From: Methanococcoides methylutens
GTDB lineage: Archaea; Halobacteriota; Methanosarcinia; Methanosarcinales; Methanosarcinaceae
NCBI RefSeq assembly: GCF_000765475.1
Contig: NZ_JRHO01000009.1
Location: 310,001-374,000 of the forward strand
Direction: 5' to 3'
Length of the DNA: 64,000 nucleotides
Of the stretch, positions 36,301 to 44,927 are shown one piece after another. The notes under the pieces were generated by a model. The model did not search any database. It had not been told where the DNA came from and saw only the letters and a program-made list of their open reading frames with translations. The first letter of the stretch is position 1. Each line of letters starts with the position of its first letter. The position numbers were made by a program, and so were the translations under genes.

Positions 36301-37250
36301 CTCTTGATGTTGAGGTTGATCCTGAAGTTGCTGTAGAAGGCGATGAGTTAGTCATAACTGTAACATCACGTGGTTCTCTTGTCAGTGATGCAACCGTCAA
36401 AGCAGGAAGCCTTATCCTTGGTACCACCGATGATGAAGGTATAGTGGAATATGAGTTCGTTTCTGATGGCACCTACGATATAACTGCTGAGAAAGATGGC
36501 TATGCTACCGGAACTGCTGAAGTCGAGGTAATATCACCTGACGACCTGAGCAGGAAGATGAGCATTGAAGTCACTCCTGAGGTCATCTATGGAGGTAACC
36601 TTGTAACATTCACCATCGTGAAAGCTATTGGTGGAGATCCAATGGAGGATGTCAGAATTTCCCTTGATGGTAAGACCATCGGGCAGACTGGTAGTGATGG
36701 TATTGTAACAGATGTTATTACTGAGCCTGGTATGCACAAAATCGTTGCTGAAAAGTCCGGTTTCCTGGATGCCGAACTGAACATCGAGGTTAAGGAAATG
36801 CAGGCAAAGTTCGAATTCAGTGATCTTGTACTTGATCCAATTGAGGTCAAGTCCGGCAAGGACGTGGAGATCACATTGAATGCTGTGAACAATGGTAATG
36901 CTGAAGGCAGTTACTCACTTGAATTGAATGTCAACGATAATGTGACAGATTTCCAGGAGATCACTCTTGGTATCAATGAATCCACAGAAGTGACTTTCGA
37001 TTACACTGCCGGAGAACCTGGCAGCTATCTTGTGAAGGTTGGAGGAATGACTGCAACCCTCGAAGTAGTTGAAGGTGTGGGTACAATAGTTTACCTGCTT
37101 GGTGGTTTGGCGGTAGCAGTCCTTGGTGGTGCAGCATATCTCTTCACAGCAGGTGGCTGGACAGTTGAGACTGCAGGTCCAAAGGCAAGTGAGGCAATGG
37201 CTGCACTTTCTGAGAAGATATCCAACCTGCTTTCAAGAGGTAAGGAATAA
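33366..37250 (+). CDS. large S-layer-type surface protein with duplicated S-layer domain
   Basis: This 1294-residue acidic secreted protein has a signal peptide (cleavage near residue 24-25, GVAMA). Three Ig/cadherin-like repeats follow, each marked by YVK/YVR-x3-(D/E)GTxHxM (near residues 57, 252 and 355). Two copies of the Methanosarcinaceae S-layer duplication domain come next (about 425-695 and 708-975, each with EVIGFMAEKYFAGYPD or the like), then two PEGA/Ig-like repeats, a CARDB-like domain (about 1148-1236), a transmembrane helix (about 1240-1262) and a short cytoplasmic tail. The duplication type fits the main S-layer family, but the added Ig-like parts suggest a specialised surface or adhesion protein. 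GGAG precedes the ATG. Confidence 0.92.
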   Translation: MNKGLKLLLMSLLIVGMSCGVAMAATSLDNPVSPTTGSTSDTLEYRITFTDTENDSADYVKLILDGTEHFMSAVDSDDHTTSGDGKEYAVTIGPLAAGSYPFSYDAANGTDVVTGAYPDTLIISEPLDITDHNPLSSSVSTQQGDSQIFNITTNRIATVEWLIDGVVLGSETDSDVTFASYTNNTAPAGTYNVTAIATNGSESVPFSWDWTVDPTSNANPVLSDEDLLPSDSGTPSTEFSFRITYSDAEDEAPTYVRVVIEGTPHDMDPLDSSTDYVGGVVYYYNDTFPEDNYDYSFATRNPNSSEITYGSFSFSTLSTDHEPTLEDESVSGVPDESEGSTFFFNVTYVDSDNDPADYVKVYIEGTDHDMTKMDDNDPEDGILYSYNTSSLDLGDHEYYFEASDGSNQIDTDSSTVTVQVANFYSGDRIWEEGIQSKDKYTWNYLSYSGFYYDLDTGKGSESMTMENIGRKIDDGDLTYETSAFDTDFENNGIWGQYNVIGFMAEKYFAGYPDNAFGPGFDEVNLMEEGMLSKVLIDTDDKDTVYSGAGLVLEEGYVLNIVEVDINGDRVYVKLSKDGDEIDEDILSSGSTYVYDKDLDDVDNVPIIAVYFDEIFSGRESTAIIIKGIFQISDDYLEIDEGDDFGDMTIDDIGPNSITMENDRDISLDKGDIVDIMGKLKFIVADSGTLRFAPFVDMSEPGTYELRGTVVVDDVFKWTPLNFEGFYYNIDEGIGTESLEVLGLNGNDIEEGNLTYTTRPDNVSFEYGSWGEYEVIGFMAEKYFAGYPDDAFESGFDEVSLMEEGMLSKVLIDDDDKKSVYGGSSLILEEGYALEIIEVDINGDRVYVKLSQDGDEVDEDILSSGTPYIYDKDMGDAEDVPIIVINFDEIFSGRESTAVFVEGIFQISEDYLEIEEGDDFGEMEVSNIEDDIIEMENEDEITLSDGDEVEIMGDIQFKVADSNTLRYYPFVEVTVEPDEALDVEVDPEVAVEGDELVITVTSRGSLVSDATVKAGSLILGTTDDEGIVEYEFVSDGTYDITAEKDGYATGTAEVEVISPDDLSRKMSIEVTPEVIYGGNLVTFTIVKAIGGDPMEDVRISLDGKTIGQTGSDGIVTDVITEPGMHKIVAEKSGFLDAELNIEVKEMQAKFEFSDLVLDPIEVKSGKDVEITLNAVNNGNAEGSYSLELNVNDNVTDFQEITLGINESTEVTFDYTAGEPGSYLVKVGGMTATLEVVEGVGTIVYLLGGLAVAVLGGAAYLFTAGGWTVETAGPKASEAMAALSEKISNLLSRGKE

Positions 37251-37258
37251 TTTAATTT

Positions 37259-37304
37259 GGACCAACTGGTCCGATAAGCTGCTGGCAGGATATGGCTGTC
37301 AGCA
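37259..37304 (+). terminator. hairpin pair after the S-layer-type gene
   Basis: A short palindrome GGACCA-AC-TGGTCC (37259-37272) is followed by a 9-bp stem with one mismatch (TGCTGGCAG at 37280-37288, CTGTCAGCA at 37296-37304) and then by a T-rich run. It ends the strong surface-protein transcript. Confidence 0.65.
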
Positions 37305-37431
37305 TCTCTTTTCTTTTTTACTTTATTTTTATTATGTCTATGCTGATTTATTCTATATTTGGAGACCTATGGCTGGTCGAATGGTCAAAACCAATGATCT
37401 TTAAATAAAATAAGAAATAGTGTAAGATCAC

Positions 37432-37953
37432 TCATTCGATCTTACGTGCTACTGTTTCGATAGCCTCTATAAGACTGTTCTTTGGCATGATGGTTGCAAC
37501 AGGTATGCGAATTATCTTTTCAACAGTTGTGCTGACGATAGGTGCACACACAAGTGCTTTAGCACCTTCCCTTTCGGCACGCACGGCAGCAATGATGGCT
37601 TCTTCCATTGATGTGGCGGAGTATTCTCTGATCGTACAAAGGTTGCCGGAGATCTTTCTCTTTGTTTCATTTATGGTGTCCAGAACAGGACGTGCAGCTA
37701 TGACTGCAATGAAATCTCCTTTTTCGGAACCTTCTATCGTTCGGATAGTCTTCACTATCTGGCGAAGTGTCCTCATGTTCGGTTCCCTGTTTCCTGACAT
37801 CAGCTTATAAAGCGTGCTTGGGGGAATATTTGCATATTCTGAGAACTCTATTGCTGTGAGTTCAAGGTCTTCTTTTATGACTTTCAAAAGCGTGTTCTGA
37901 AAAGCCTCATCCGATTCAAAAGCAGCATCAATCACTTTATTCGCAACGCTAAT
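37432..37953 (-). CDS. XRE-type regulator with C-terminal sensor-like domain; possible ATT start
   Basis: This protein of about 173 residues has a helix-turn-helix (LTAIEFSEYANIPPSTLYKLMSGNREP, about residues 27-53) and a C-terminal domain of about 100 residues resembling the PrpR-N/phosphate-binding kind (GAKALVCAPIVSTTVEKI). GGAGG lies seven bases before an ATT at 37953. A GTG at 37959 is only one base from that Shine-Dalgarno and a TTG at 37977 has none. A TATA-like AAATATATCC near 37990-37999 would start transcription near 37970, leaving out the TTG. It is divergent from the ABC importer operon and is its likely regulator. Confidence 0.8.
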   Translation of the reverse strand: MSVANKVIDAAFESDEAFQNTLLKVIKEDLELTAIEFSEYANIPPSTLYKLMSGNREPNMRTLRQIVKTIRTIEGSEKGDFIAVIAARPVLDTINETKRKISGNLCTIREYSATSMEEAIIAAVRAEREGAKALVCAPIVSTTVEKIIRIPVATIMPKNSLIEAIETVARKIE

Positions 37954-38117
37954 ATTCACTCCTCCGCTACAATCCAATTTCCATAAAGGATATATTTCAC
38001 TTCGTATTAATACTTTTAGGACATAATGAGGGCATATGTGGTAAGATATAAATAGAACATTTAGACGAAATACAATGTTACTAAGATTAATATCATAATT
38101 CGTCAGGAGGTTTTTAT

Positions 38118-39113
38118 TTGAAAATCACAACAATTGCATTCATTTCTATTATGCTGGTTGCAGCTGTATTCCTCTCCGGGTGTACTTCTGCACCTGAAGA
38201 AGATGCCGCGATCACAGAGATCAATATTGGCTATCAGCCAAGTACACACCAGATCTCCCACATGACCGCTATGGAGAAAGGCTGGTGGGCTGAAGACCTT
38301 GCACCATTTGGTGTTGAGGAAGTGAACGAGTTCGAGTTCCCAACCGGTGCTCCTGAGATGCAGGCAATGCTCGCAGGTGAGCTTGATGTTGCTTACGTGG
38401 GCGCAGCTCCTGTTATCTCTGCACTTGCTACCGGTCTGGATGCCAAGATCGTTGCAGCAGTCAACACACAGGGTTCCGATCTTGTACTTAGACCTGAGTT
38501 TCCTTATGAAAGTCCTGAAGATCTCAAAGGATTGACCATTGCGACATTTCCGCCAGGAACCATTCAGGATACACTCTTGAGGAACTGGCTTATTGAGAAT
38601 GGCCTTGATCCTGTTAATGATCTTGAAATAAAGGCTATGGGACCGGGACCTGCTAAAGCAGCTATTGCAGCAGGCCAGGTAGATGGTGTATTCCTTCCAC
38701 ATCCTTCTCCAACTTTCATTGAAGCAGAAGGAAATGGTCGCTCTGTCGTTGCATCAGGTGAGATCATGCCGGATCACCCATGCTGTGTACTGGTTGTAAG
38801 TGGTGACCTTATCAGGAACAACCCTGAAATGGTCGAACAGATAGTCATGACACACATTAAGGCTGTAGAATATGATTCTGCAAATCTTGAAGAAGCTGCA
38901 GAAACATATGGTACCAAGCTTACCGCTGATCAGGAGATAGTCCTTGAATCCCTTGAGGAGTGGGATGGCGTATGGTCTGCAGATCCACGTCCGCTTGTTG
39001 ATTCAACAGTTGAATATGCAAACATACAGTATGAACTTGGATTCATTAATGCAGAGCTTACAGCAGAAGACATGTTTGATGTGAGCTTCTATGAAGCTGT
39101 GTCTGAAGACTAA
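38118..39113 (+). CDS. ABC importer substrate-binding lipoprotein (NMT1/SsuA-TauA-like)
   Basis: This 331-residue lipoprotein has a signal peptide with lipobox LSGC (Cys about 22) and a periplasmic-binding type 2 fold. INIGYQPSTHQ, GELDVAYVGAAPVISAL and GLTIATFPPGTIQDTLLRNWL fit the nitrate/sulfonate/taurine/thiamine-precursor family. The TTG start at 38118 follows AGGAGG with a spacing of seven. It heads an operon with the permease and ATPase. The ligand (sulfonate, nitrate or a pyrimidine precursor) cannot be told from sequence. Confidence 0.9.
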   Translation: MKITTIAFISIMLVAAVFLSGCTSAPEEDAAITEINIGYQPSTHQISHMTAMEKGWWAEDLAPFGVEEVNEFEFPTGAPEMQAMLAGELDVAYVGAAPVISALATGLDAKIVAAVNTQGSDLVLRPEFPYESPEDLKGLTIATFPPGTIQDTLLRNWLIENGLDPVNDLEIKAMGPGPAKAAIAAGQVDGVFLPHPSPTFIEAEGNGRSVVASGEIMPDHPCCVLVVSGDLIRNNPEMVEQIVMTHIKAVEYDSANLEEAAETYGTKLTADQEIVLESLEEWDGVWSADPRPLVDSTVEYANIQYELGFINAELTAEDMFDVSFYEAVSED

Positions 39114-39189
39114 ATAGAAACATACATTAATGAACAAAATATATATTGCCGGATCTGAGGGTTAATTCCCTCAGTCATCCGGAGGCAAC

Positions 39190-39978
39190 ATGAGTAAAGA
39201 CAGCACAAAAAGAATTTCAGGCAGGGGTATAGAACTACTTTCTCTTGCTATTACTATCATTGTGTGGCAACTGGTGGCTGACTATATTGTTGCTAATCCA
39301 TTCAAGCTTCCGAGCTTTACTGATGTTCTATTTGCTTTTTTTAAGACTATAGAAAGCGGAGCATTGTTCACTGACCTTGCTATAAGTCTGTTGCATTTCG
39401 GAATTGGTATTGTTTCAGCTTTGGTCATAGGGATACCCATAGGTATCTCAATGGGCTGGTTCAAGACTGTAAATCGTGCTTTAGACCCCATCATTGAAAT
39501 TATAAGGCCTATTCCACCTCTTGCATGGATACCTTTTGCTATCATATGGTTCGGGCTTACACACATTTCCGCAGGATTTGTAGTATTTGTAGGCGCTGTT
39601 TTCCCGATTATCATCAATACTTTTGATGGTTTCAAAAGCGTTCCAAAGGTCTATGTGGAAGCTGCAAAAGTCCTTGGTTGCATGAAAAGCGGATCTCTTA
39701 TCCGCCATGTCGCTTTCCCATCAGCGTTGCCTTCAATTGCGGCTGGTATTCGCATAGCGATGGGAGTTGGATGGATGTGTCTTGTAGCTGCGGAAATGTT
39801 CGGAGTGAGCAGCAGTGGTCTTGGTTACAAGATATGGTGGCACTATTACCTGCACCAGATGGACTTTGTACTTGTTTACATGTTGATCCTCGGTTTCCTG
39901 GGTCTTCTGATCGACAGGATGTTCAGGTGGTATGTGGATGGGCGTCTGCTTAAATGGCGTGAAGGGGTCGTGGTATAA
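39190..39978 (+). CDS. ABC importer permease (SsuC/TauC-like)
   Basis: This 262-residue integral membrane protein has about six helices. The EAA loop is YVEAAKVLGCMKSGSLIRHVAFPSALPSI, the contact site for the ATPase, and IEIIRPIPPLAWIPFAIIWFG is typical of the sulfonate/nitrate permeases. It follows the binding protein by 76 bp and overlaps the ATPase start by one base. Confidence 0.93.
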   Translation: MSKDSTKRISGRGIELLSLAITIIVWQLVADYIVANPFKLPSFTDVLFAFFKTIESGALFTDLAISLLHFGIGIVSALVIGIPIGISMGWFKTVNRALDPIIEIIRPIPPLAWIPFAIIWFGLTHISAGFVVFVGAVFPIIINTFDGFKSVPKVYVEAAKVLGCMKSGSLIRHVAFPSALPSIAAGIRIAMGVGWMCLVAAEMFGVSSSGLGYKIWWHYYLHQMDFVLVYMLILGFLGLLIDRMFRWYVDGRLLKWREGVVV

Positions 39979-40736
39979 TGGGTGAAGTAAAAGTATCCGA
40001 TGTTTCACTGGCATTTGAAAAGGAAAATAGTGAAGATACACTTGCACTTGATAATGTGAACCTTGAGATCAAGGACAAAGAATTCGTTTGTTTCATCGGA
40101 CCTTCCGGTTGTGGAAAGACAACACTTCTGAGGACCATTGCCGGGCTTGAGTTCCCGGATTCCGGTGAGATAACCCTTGACGGTGAAAAGATCACAGTTC
40201 CTGATTCCAAGAGAGGTATGGTATTTCAGGAGTATTCATTGTTCCCCTGGAGTACGGTTATCCAGAACATAACATTCGGTCCGCAGATGCAGGGGATGAG
40301 CAAAGGTGAGTCTCTTGAGAGGGCGGAAAAATACCTGAAACTCGTTGGTCTTGAGCAGTTCAGGAACAGCTATCCATATGAACTCTCAGGTGGAATGCGT
40401 CAAAGAGTTGCAATTGCACGTGCTCTTGCAAATGAGCCCAAGGTACTTCTTATGGACGAGCCGTTTGGTGCACTGGATGCACAGACCAGGAATACCTTGC
40501 AGAACGAACTTCTCGATGTATGGGCCAAAAATCAGATCACTATTGTGTTTGTTACTCACAGTGTGGATGAGGCTGTATTCCTTGCAGACAAGATCGTTGT
40601 TATGACTGCAAGGCCGGGCAAGATCAAAAAGGTCATAAATGTGGATCTACCACGACCTCGTGACAGGACAAGTTCTGAAGCAAATGAATTGCGTCACCAG
40701 CTTCTCAGGATGCTGGCAGAAGAAAGACGTGACTGA
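39978..40736 (+). CDS. ABC importer ATPase (SsuB/TauB-like)
   Basis: This 252-residue ATP-binding subunit has Walker A GPSGCGKTTLLR, the Q-loop MVFQEYSLFPW, the signature LSGGMRQRVAIARAL, Walker B VLLMDEPFGALD and the switch histidine in TIVFVTHSVDEA. The MVFQEYSLFPWSTV stretch is the usual form of the nitrate/sulfonate/taurine group. It completes the three-gene importer operon and shares one base with the permease gene. Confidence 0.95.
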   Translation: MGEVKVSDVSLAFEKENSEDTLALDNVNLEIKDKEFVCFIGPSGCGKTTLLRTIAGLEFPDSGEITLDGEKITVPDSKRGMVFQEYSLFPWSTVIQNITFGPQMQGMSKGESLERAEKYLKLVGLEQFRNSYPYELSGGMRQRVAIARALANEPKVLLMDEPFGALDAQTRNTLQNELLDVWAKNQITIVFVTHSVDEAVFLADKIVVMTARPGKIKKVINVDLPRPRDRTSSEANELRHQLLRMLAEERRD

Positions 40737-40760
40737 TGCAAAGAATGTGAGCTTTCCATT

Positions 40761-41192
40761 TTACATGTCGGAACGAACAATAAGCTTTGTTCCGGATTCT
40801 ATTTCTTTAATGTCTACTTTTCCGATGAGTTCAAGGGCGGTATCTGCTTTTGCAAAAGTGATCTCACATCCCGGTCGTATGGACATCTCATTGCCACATA
40901 TTGCATGACCAGTGACCTTTACATTGTCAAGCATTGTAAGGTTGTGTGCAACATCAACATTTCCTCCTATCTCGCAGCGTGTGCTTATCAGGGCATCAGA
41001 TGCTTTGATATTTCCTTTGACAAGGGATGCCTTGCCAAGTTCAAGTGAACCACTTACCTCGAGGTCTTTCCAGAAGTTCGCGCCTGAACCGATGATCACA
41101 TTCCCATCGAGCCTGACACTATCTTCGAAAAATGCTTTCCTGCGAATAATGTAAGTATTTGTATCTGCGTGGTATTTGACAAATTTATCCAT
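40761..41192 (-). CDS. bactofilin-like / polymer-forming beta-helix protein
   Basis: This 143-residue protein consists of short beta-turn repeats with hydrophobic and Gly residues (RLDGNVIIGSG, EVSGSLELGKASLVKGNIKASD, CEIGGNVDVAHNL), characteristic of left- or right-handed beta-helices such as bactofilins. There is no signal peptide. I choose ATG 41192, with GTGGA seven bases before it; ATG 41210 is in frame. It converges on the ABC operon. A cytoskeletal or scaffold role is inference. Confidence 0.75.
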   Translation of the reverse strand: MDKFVKYHADTNTYIIRRKAFFEDSVRLDGNVIIGSGANFWKDLEVSGSLELGKASLVKGNIKASDALISTRCEIGGNVDVAHNLTMLDNVKVTGHAICGNEMSIRPGCEITFAKADTALELIGKVDIKEIESGTKLIVRSDM

Positions 41193-41281
41193 TTTATGTT
41201 CCACATCCATGATCTTAAAGGCGGATCGGTCCTGTCCTGCAATATATGTCCTATCAGCTGCTTTATTAATCTGTCTTTTTG

Positions 41282-42052
41282 TTAATATATTCTATCATTC
41301 TTTAAAGATCCTAATGTGATAAGTGAAAGTGCAGTTGCTGTAACGTCTCCTTCACTTTTCCCCCATGATCCGTTAGCATTCTGTCTGGATAGGAGCCACT
41401 TTTTAGACGCTTCAAGCTCTTCTTTATACCCCGCGGTCGATAATGCCTGGATCACGAGATTGCTTGTGGAGATGAACTTCCAGCCACCGTCTTCGTTCCT
41501 CTCTGATAGTATCCATTCTGCATGCTCGTTGATGAAATCGGCAAAAAGGTCTTCTTCAATCAGATGATCCTGTTCGATCAGGGCAGTAATGATAAGTGAT
41601 GTCGTTCCCACGTGTTCCCATTTCTCGTTATAGTTCTCCACAAGCCACCTGCAGCCATCTGGGTCGTGGATGCCCATGTCTGCCAGGGCCATTAATGCGT
41701 AAGTGGTATCGTAAACATCATTTTCCCACGAGCTGTTGCTTTCCTTTCTGGAGGTAAGCCATTGTGAGCTATCTTCAAGATCAATGTCTGGTGATCCGGG
41801 GTCTGATGATGCAAGCGCGGAACAGGCTCTTGCTGTTTCCCTTACTGAATCGTTCCAGTTGGTTCCGCTCCTGAGTTGCATCAGCCGGGAAGAATAGTCA
41901 TTTTCAACATTCCAGAGTTCACATGCAGTTACAAGGCGTGATAGTTCCTTTGCACTGGATGGATTCTGCTTGTATATCCATGTAAATGCTCTGTCTATTG
42001 CATCTTCCATGCGATAGATGACGTTGACATCATTATTTAGTGTTTTTACCAT
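41282..42052 (-). CDS. prenyltransferase/squalene-cyclase-like toroid protein
   Basis: This 256-residue helical protein carries QW-type repeats (SRQNANGSWG, a QxxxGxW motif, and SERNEDGGWKF) and ordered LxxAL helices, as in the alpha/alpha toroid of terpene cyclases and protein prenyltransferases. No DxDD motif is present, so cyclase activity is unlikely. The frame overlaps the second NrdD gene by 20 bp, so they may be coupled; an internal ATG (about 42010) avoids the overlap. The function is unknown. Confidence 0.7.
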   Translation of the reverse strand: MVKTLNNDVNVIYRMEDAIDRAFTWIYKQNPSSAKELSRLVTACELWNVENDYSSRLMQLRSGTNWNDSVRETARACSALASSDPGSPDIDLEDSSQWLTSRKESNSSWENDVYDTTYALMALADMGIHDPDGCRWLVENYNEKWEHVGTTSLIITALIEQDHLIEEDLFADFINEHAEWILSERNEDGGWKFISTSNLVIQALSTAGYKEELEASKKWLLSRQNANGSWGKSEGDVTATALSLITLGSLKNDRIY

Positions 42053-43883
42053 GAAGGTTGTATCGATGCCGTTCTTCGTACTCTTTCTGTTTTCCCGGGT
42101 TCCATTGTTTCACGTGTCCGAAATAACCTGTAACCCTTGATACATGATCTATTGCAGGTTTATTGCAAATGGGACATACAAGGTTCATTCCGCGGGAAAC
42201 ATGCCTGTTCTCACAGACAGAGAAGTCAGGCGAGAAGCAGAAGTATGCAAGTTTCGTTTCGGAGAGCTTCTTTATCAGTTCGCTCATTCCTTCTGGGTCG
42301 GGAAAACTTTCTCCCATCCAGATATGGCTGATAGTTCCTCCGGTAAAATATGGGTGGAACTCTGATTCTATCTTTATCTTCTCTGCCAGGGATATCTTTG
42401 AGCTGTAAGGTACATGTGTGGAATTTGTGTAATATGCATCATGACTGCTTCCCTGCATGTGTGCTTTTTCATCGAAGGAGGACCTGTCAAGCATAGCAAG
42501 CCTGTGTGCGGTGCTCTCTGCAGGGGTCTGTTCGAACGTGTATTCAATTCCGTCTTCCCTTGAGTATGTCTCTATCTTTGCAAGCATGTGGCGAATTATC
42601 TTCATTCCCATCTCATGTTGCTCTATCAGACCTTCTCCTGTGATGTTCAGCAGGCATTCATTAAGTCCGACCACTCCAAAGGTCAGATGCCGCGAATCAG
42701 GATCGAAATAAGGGAGGTCATTTTCAGTTCTTTGCAAAAGCCAGGGTAGTATCTTCCATTCATATAATGACCTTCTGACTATCTCCTGTCCTTCGAGCAG
42801 AGCTTTCCTTGTTATTTCCAGAACTTCATCCAGCCGTTCAAAGAACCTATCTACATTTACGATCCTCTCCATCCCATCTGCTCTTTTTGTCCTGTCTGAA
42901 TCAAGTGCAACTCCTGGCAGGTTCACAGTTACTATCTTGTTGGAACCACTTCCCATTCCGCCAGCTGTCCACACTCCTCCGGAATGTCTTGCAAGAAGGC
43001 GGCAGCACATGGCCTGTACAGTGTTCTCTTCAAGATAATCTGTGGTCAGGTTCAGGAAATATGGAGCGCCTGTGGAAGACGTGGCATACATCGTTTTTTT
43101 CCATAAGGGGTCTTCAAGGTCAAGGTCTTTTGTTATGGCTGTAGTGATCAGCGGGAATGTGAATGGAAGTCCGTCAGCATCACCATTTGCTGCGATCTCC
43201 ATAAATGCGCTGTAGATAGCGCGTGCCTCTTCTTCAAATTCCGAGTATGTCCTGTCAATGAACTTACCATCATAGACCGCAGGTTCATTTGCAAGTGACG
43301 AAGGGCAATTGATACGAAGTCCGATGTTTGTGAATGCACTCTGTGCACCGATACGGTTGGACTGGTTCATCTGGAACATGAATCCCTGTACTATCTGGAG
43401 AAGTTCCTCTTCATCGATATCCGAATAGTGAAGATGCGGTGCAAGTAGCCAGTTGAACATATCAATAGCCTGGGCTCCTGCGAAGAACTGCTGGGAATGC
43501 AGCATGAATGACATCGCATGGAACATGGCTGCATTGAATTGTTTTGCAGGAGCACTTCTGGAGTCCGGGAATTTCAGTCCGTCCATGAGGAATATCCTGC
43601 CATCAATACCATTGCAGTAAGGCTTGAATGGATCGCTCAGGTCGTGTATGTGTATGGTACCCTTAATGTGTGCATTGGCAACATCCTTAGAGTATAGCTT
43701 TTCAAGTGCGTATATTTTCTTGAGCTGAGATGAAATGTGCATGTCAATGACAGAAGGACTAAGTCGTGTGTTGGCATTTTCTCTTATCAGCCAGTTCTTG
43801 TCATACAGGACATCATCGATTAGTTCATTGGTACTTTTAAAATCAAGACGATCGATCTCATCTTTATCTCCACTCCCACTCAT
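42033..43883 (-). CDS. nrdD: second anaerobic ribonucleoside-triphosphate reductase, without ATP cone
   Basis: This 616-residue class III RNR homologue is shorter than its paralogue at 28143 because it has no N-terminal ATP cone. It keeps the barrel and its cysteines (for example QAMCCRLLARHSGG), the zinc-like VCENRH...LVCPIC region and the glycyl motif RVTGY (Gly near 585). I use ATG 43883: a TATA-like GATATTTAAATC sits about 25 bp before it, suggesting a leaderless mRNA; a TTG at 43904 lies inside that element. No NrdG is adjacent, so the activase at 30553 may serve both. Confidence 0.9.
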   Translation of the reverse strand: MSGSGDKDEIDRLDFKSTNELIDDVLYDKNWLIRENANTRLSPSVIDMHISSQLKKIYALEKLYSKDVANAHIKGTIHIHDLSDPFKPYCNGIDGRIFLMDGLKFPDSRSAPAKQFNAAMFHAMSFMLHSQQFFAGAQAIDMFNWLLAPHLHYSDIDEEELLQIVQGFMFQMNQSNRIGAQSAFTNIGLRINCPSSLANEPAVYDGKFIDRTYSEFEEEARAIYSAFMEIAANGDADGLPFTFPLITTAITKDLDLEDPLWKKTMYATSSTGAPYFLNLTTDYLEENTVQAMCCRLLARHSGGVWTAGGMGSGSNKIVTVNLPGVALDSDRTKRADGMERIVNVDRFFERLDEVLEITRKALLEGQEIVRRSLYEWKILPWLLQRTENDLPYFDPDSRHLTFGVVGLNECLLNITGEGLIEQHEMGMKIIRHMLAKIETYSREDGIEYTFEQTPAESTAHRLAMLDRSSFDEKAHMQGSSHDAYYTNSTHVPYSSKISLAEKIKIESEFHPYFTGGTISHIWMGESFPDPEGMSELIKKLSETKLAYFCFSPDFSVCENRHVSRGMNLVCPICNKPAIDHVSRVTGYFGHVKQWNPGKQKEYEERHRYNLHGKNTK

Positions 43884-44053
43884 AGCTAAATATTTGGAAG
43901 TCAAGATTTAAATATCTATTTAGAAGGACTGAACAAAAGTTAGGCCAGCTATCAAACATAGTGCCCGGGCAGTGGGTTCAATGTATAAAAAAGGGTGAGG
44001 GGACATCGGGGACGGTTGTTTCACCATCTCTTGCCAATGTCCTCTTGAGGTGA

Positions 44054-44890
44054 TTATTTTACGAACTCTTCGACAGCGTCAACGATCTTATTGAAGGTCT
44101 TATACCATTCGGAATCGCCTTTGATATCTTCATGGACCTTTCCACTGTCACTTGTGGCTGCAACTTCTGTTTCGATAGGTAATGTTCCAAGCACATTCAC
44201 CCCGAAGTCCTCTGCTGCCTTTGATACTCCGCCTGATCCGAATACGTGTATTATCTCATCGCAGTGTGGGCAGATTATACCGCTCATGTTCTCGACCATT
44301 CCAATAACAGGAACTTCGATCATGTTTGCGAAGTTGAGTGACTTCCTGACACTTGTAAGTGCAACGTCCTGTGGCGTTGTGACAACGACAGCACCATCGA
44401 GGTTTCCAATGAGCTGTGCAATGCTCAGCGGTTCGTCTCCTGTTCCGGGAGGCAGGTCGATGATAAGATAGTCCAGCACGCCCCAGTCAACCTCTTCGAG
44501 GAATTGTTTGATGGCACTCATCTTAGCAGGTCCTCTCCAGATCACCGGGGAATCATCGCTATCGAGGAGAAGTCCTACGGACATGACCTTCAGGTTATCG
44601 CTGACCTTTACAGGAACAATGCCTTTTTCTCCTACAGTTGGTTTCTGACCTTCAACTCCGAACATGGTCGGGATTGTGGGTCCGTGTATGTCGCTGTCAA
44701 GAAGACCTACCTTGTATCCGCGGTCAGCAAGTGTGGCAGCAAGGTTGGCGGAGACTGTGCTTTTTCCCACGCCGCCTTTTCCGCTCATGACCATTATCTT
44801 CTTCTTTATACCTCTAAGATTGGTTACGAGCTTTGGTTCTTCTGGCTTTGCGTTAAGCAGACTTTCCGGTGATTGAATATTGGATGCCAT
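44054..44890 (-). CDS. Mrp/NBP35 family iron-sulfur carrier ATPase
   Basis: This 278-residue P-loop protein has the deviant Walker A MSGKGGVGKSTVSANLA (about 34-50), LLDSDIHGPT, and the CxxC in ENMSGIICPHCDE that binds the Fe-S cluster at the dimer interface. In archaea, homologues donate or store Fe-S clusters. It lies 37 bp after the UPF0251 gene on the same strand, so the two probably form an operon. Confidence 0.93.
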   Translation of the reverse strand: MASNIQSPESLLNAKPEEPKLVTNLRGIKKKIMVMSGKGGVGKSTVSANLAATLADRGYKVGLLDSDIHGPTIPTMFGVEGQKPTVGEKGIVPVKVSDNLKVMSVGLLLDSDDSPVIWRGPAKMSAIKQFLEEVDWGVLDYLIIDLPPGTGDEPLSIAQLIGNLDGAVVVTTPQDVALTSVRKSLNFANMIEVPVIGMVENMSGIICPHCDEIIHVFGSGGVSKAAEDFGVNVLGTLPIETEVAATSDSGKVHEDIKGDSEWYKTFNKIVDAVEEFVK

Positions 44891-44927
44891 TTTAAATCTC
44901 CTGTGATTATTTTTGAGTTACCAGAGT

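Noticed and set aside
42033-43883. second nrdD as a truncated pseudogene
   Set aside because: The missing part is exactly the ATP cone; barrel, cysteines and glycyl motif are intact.
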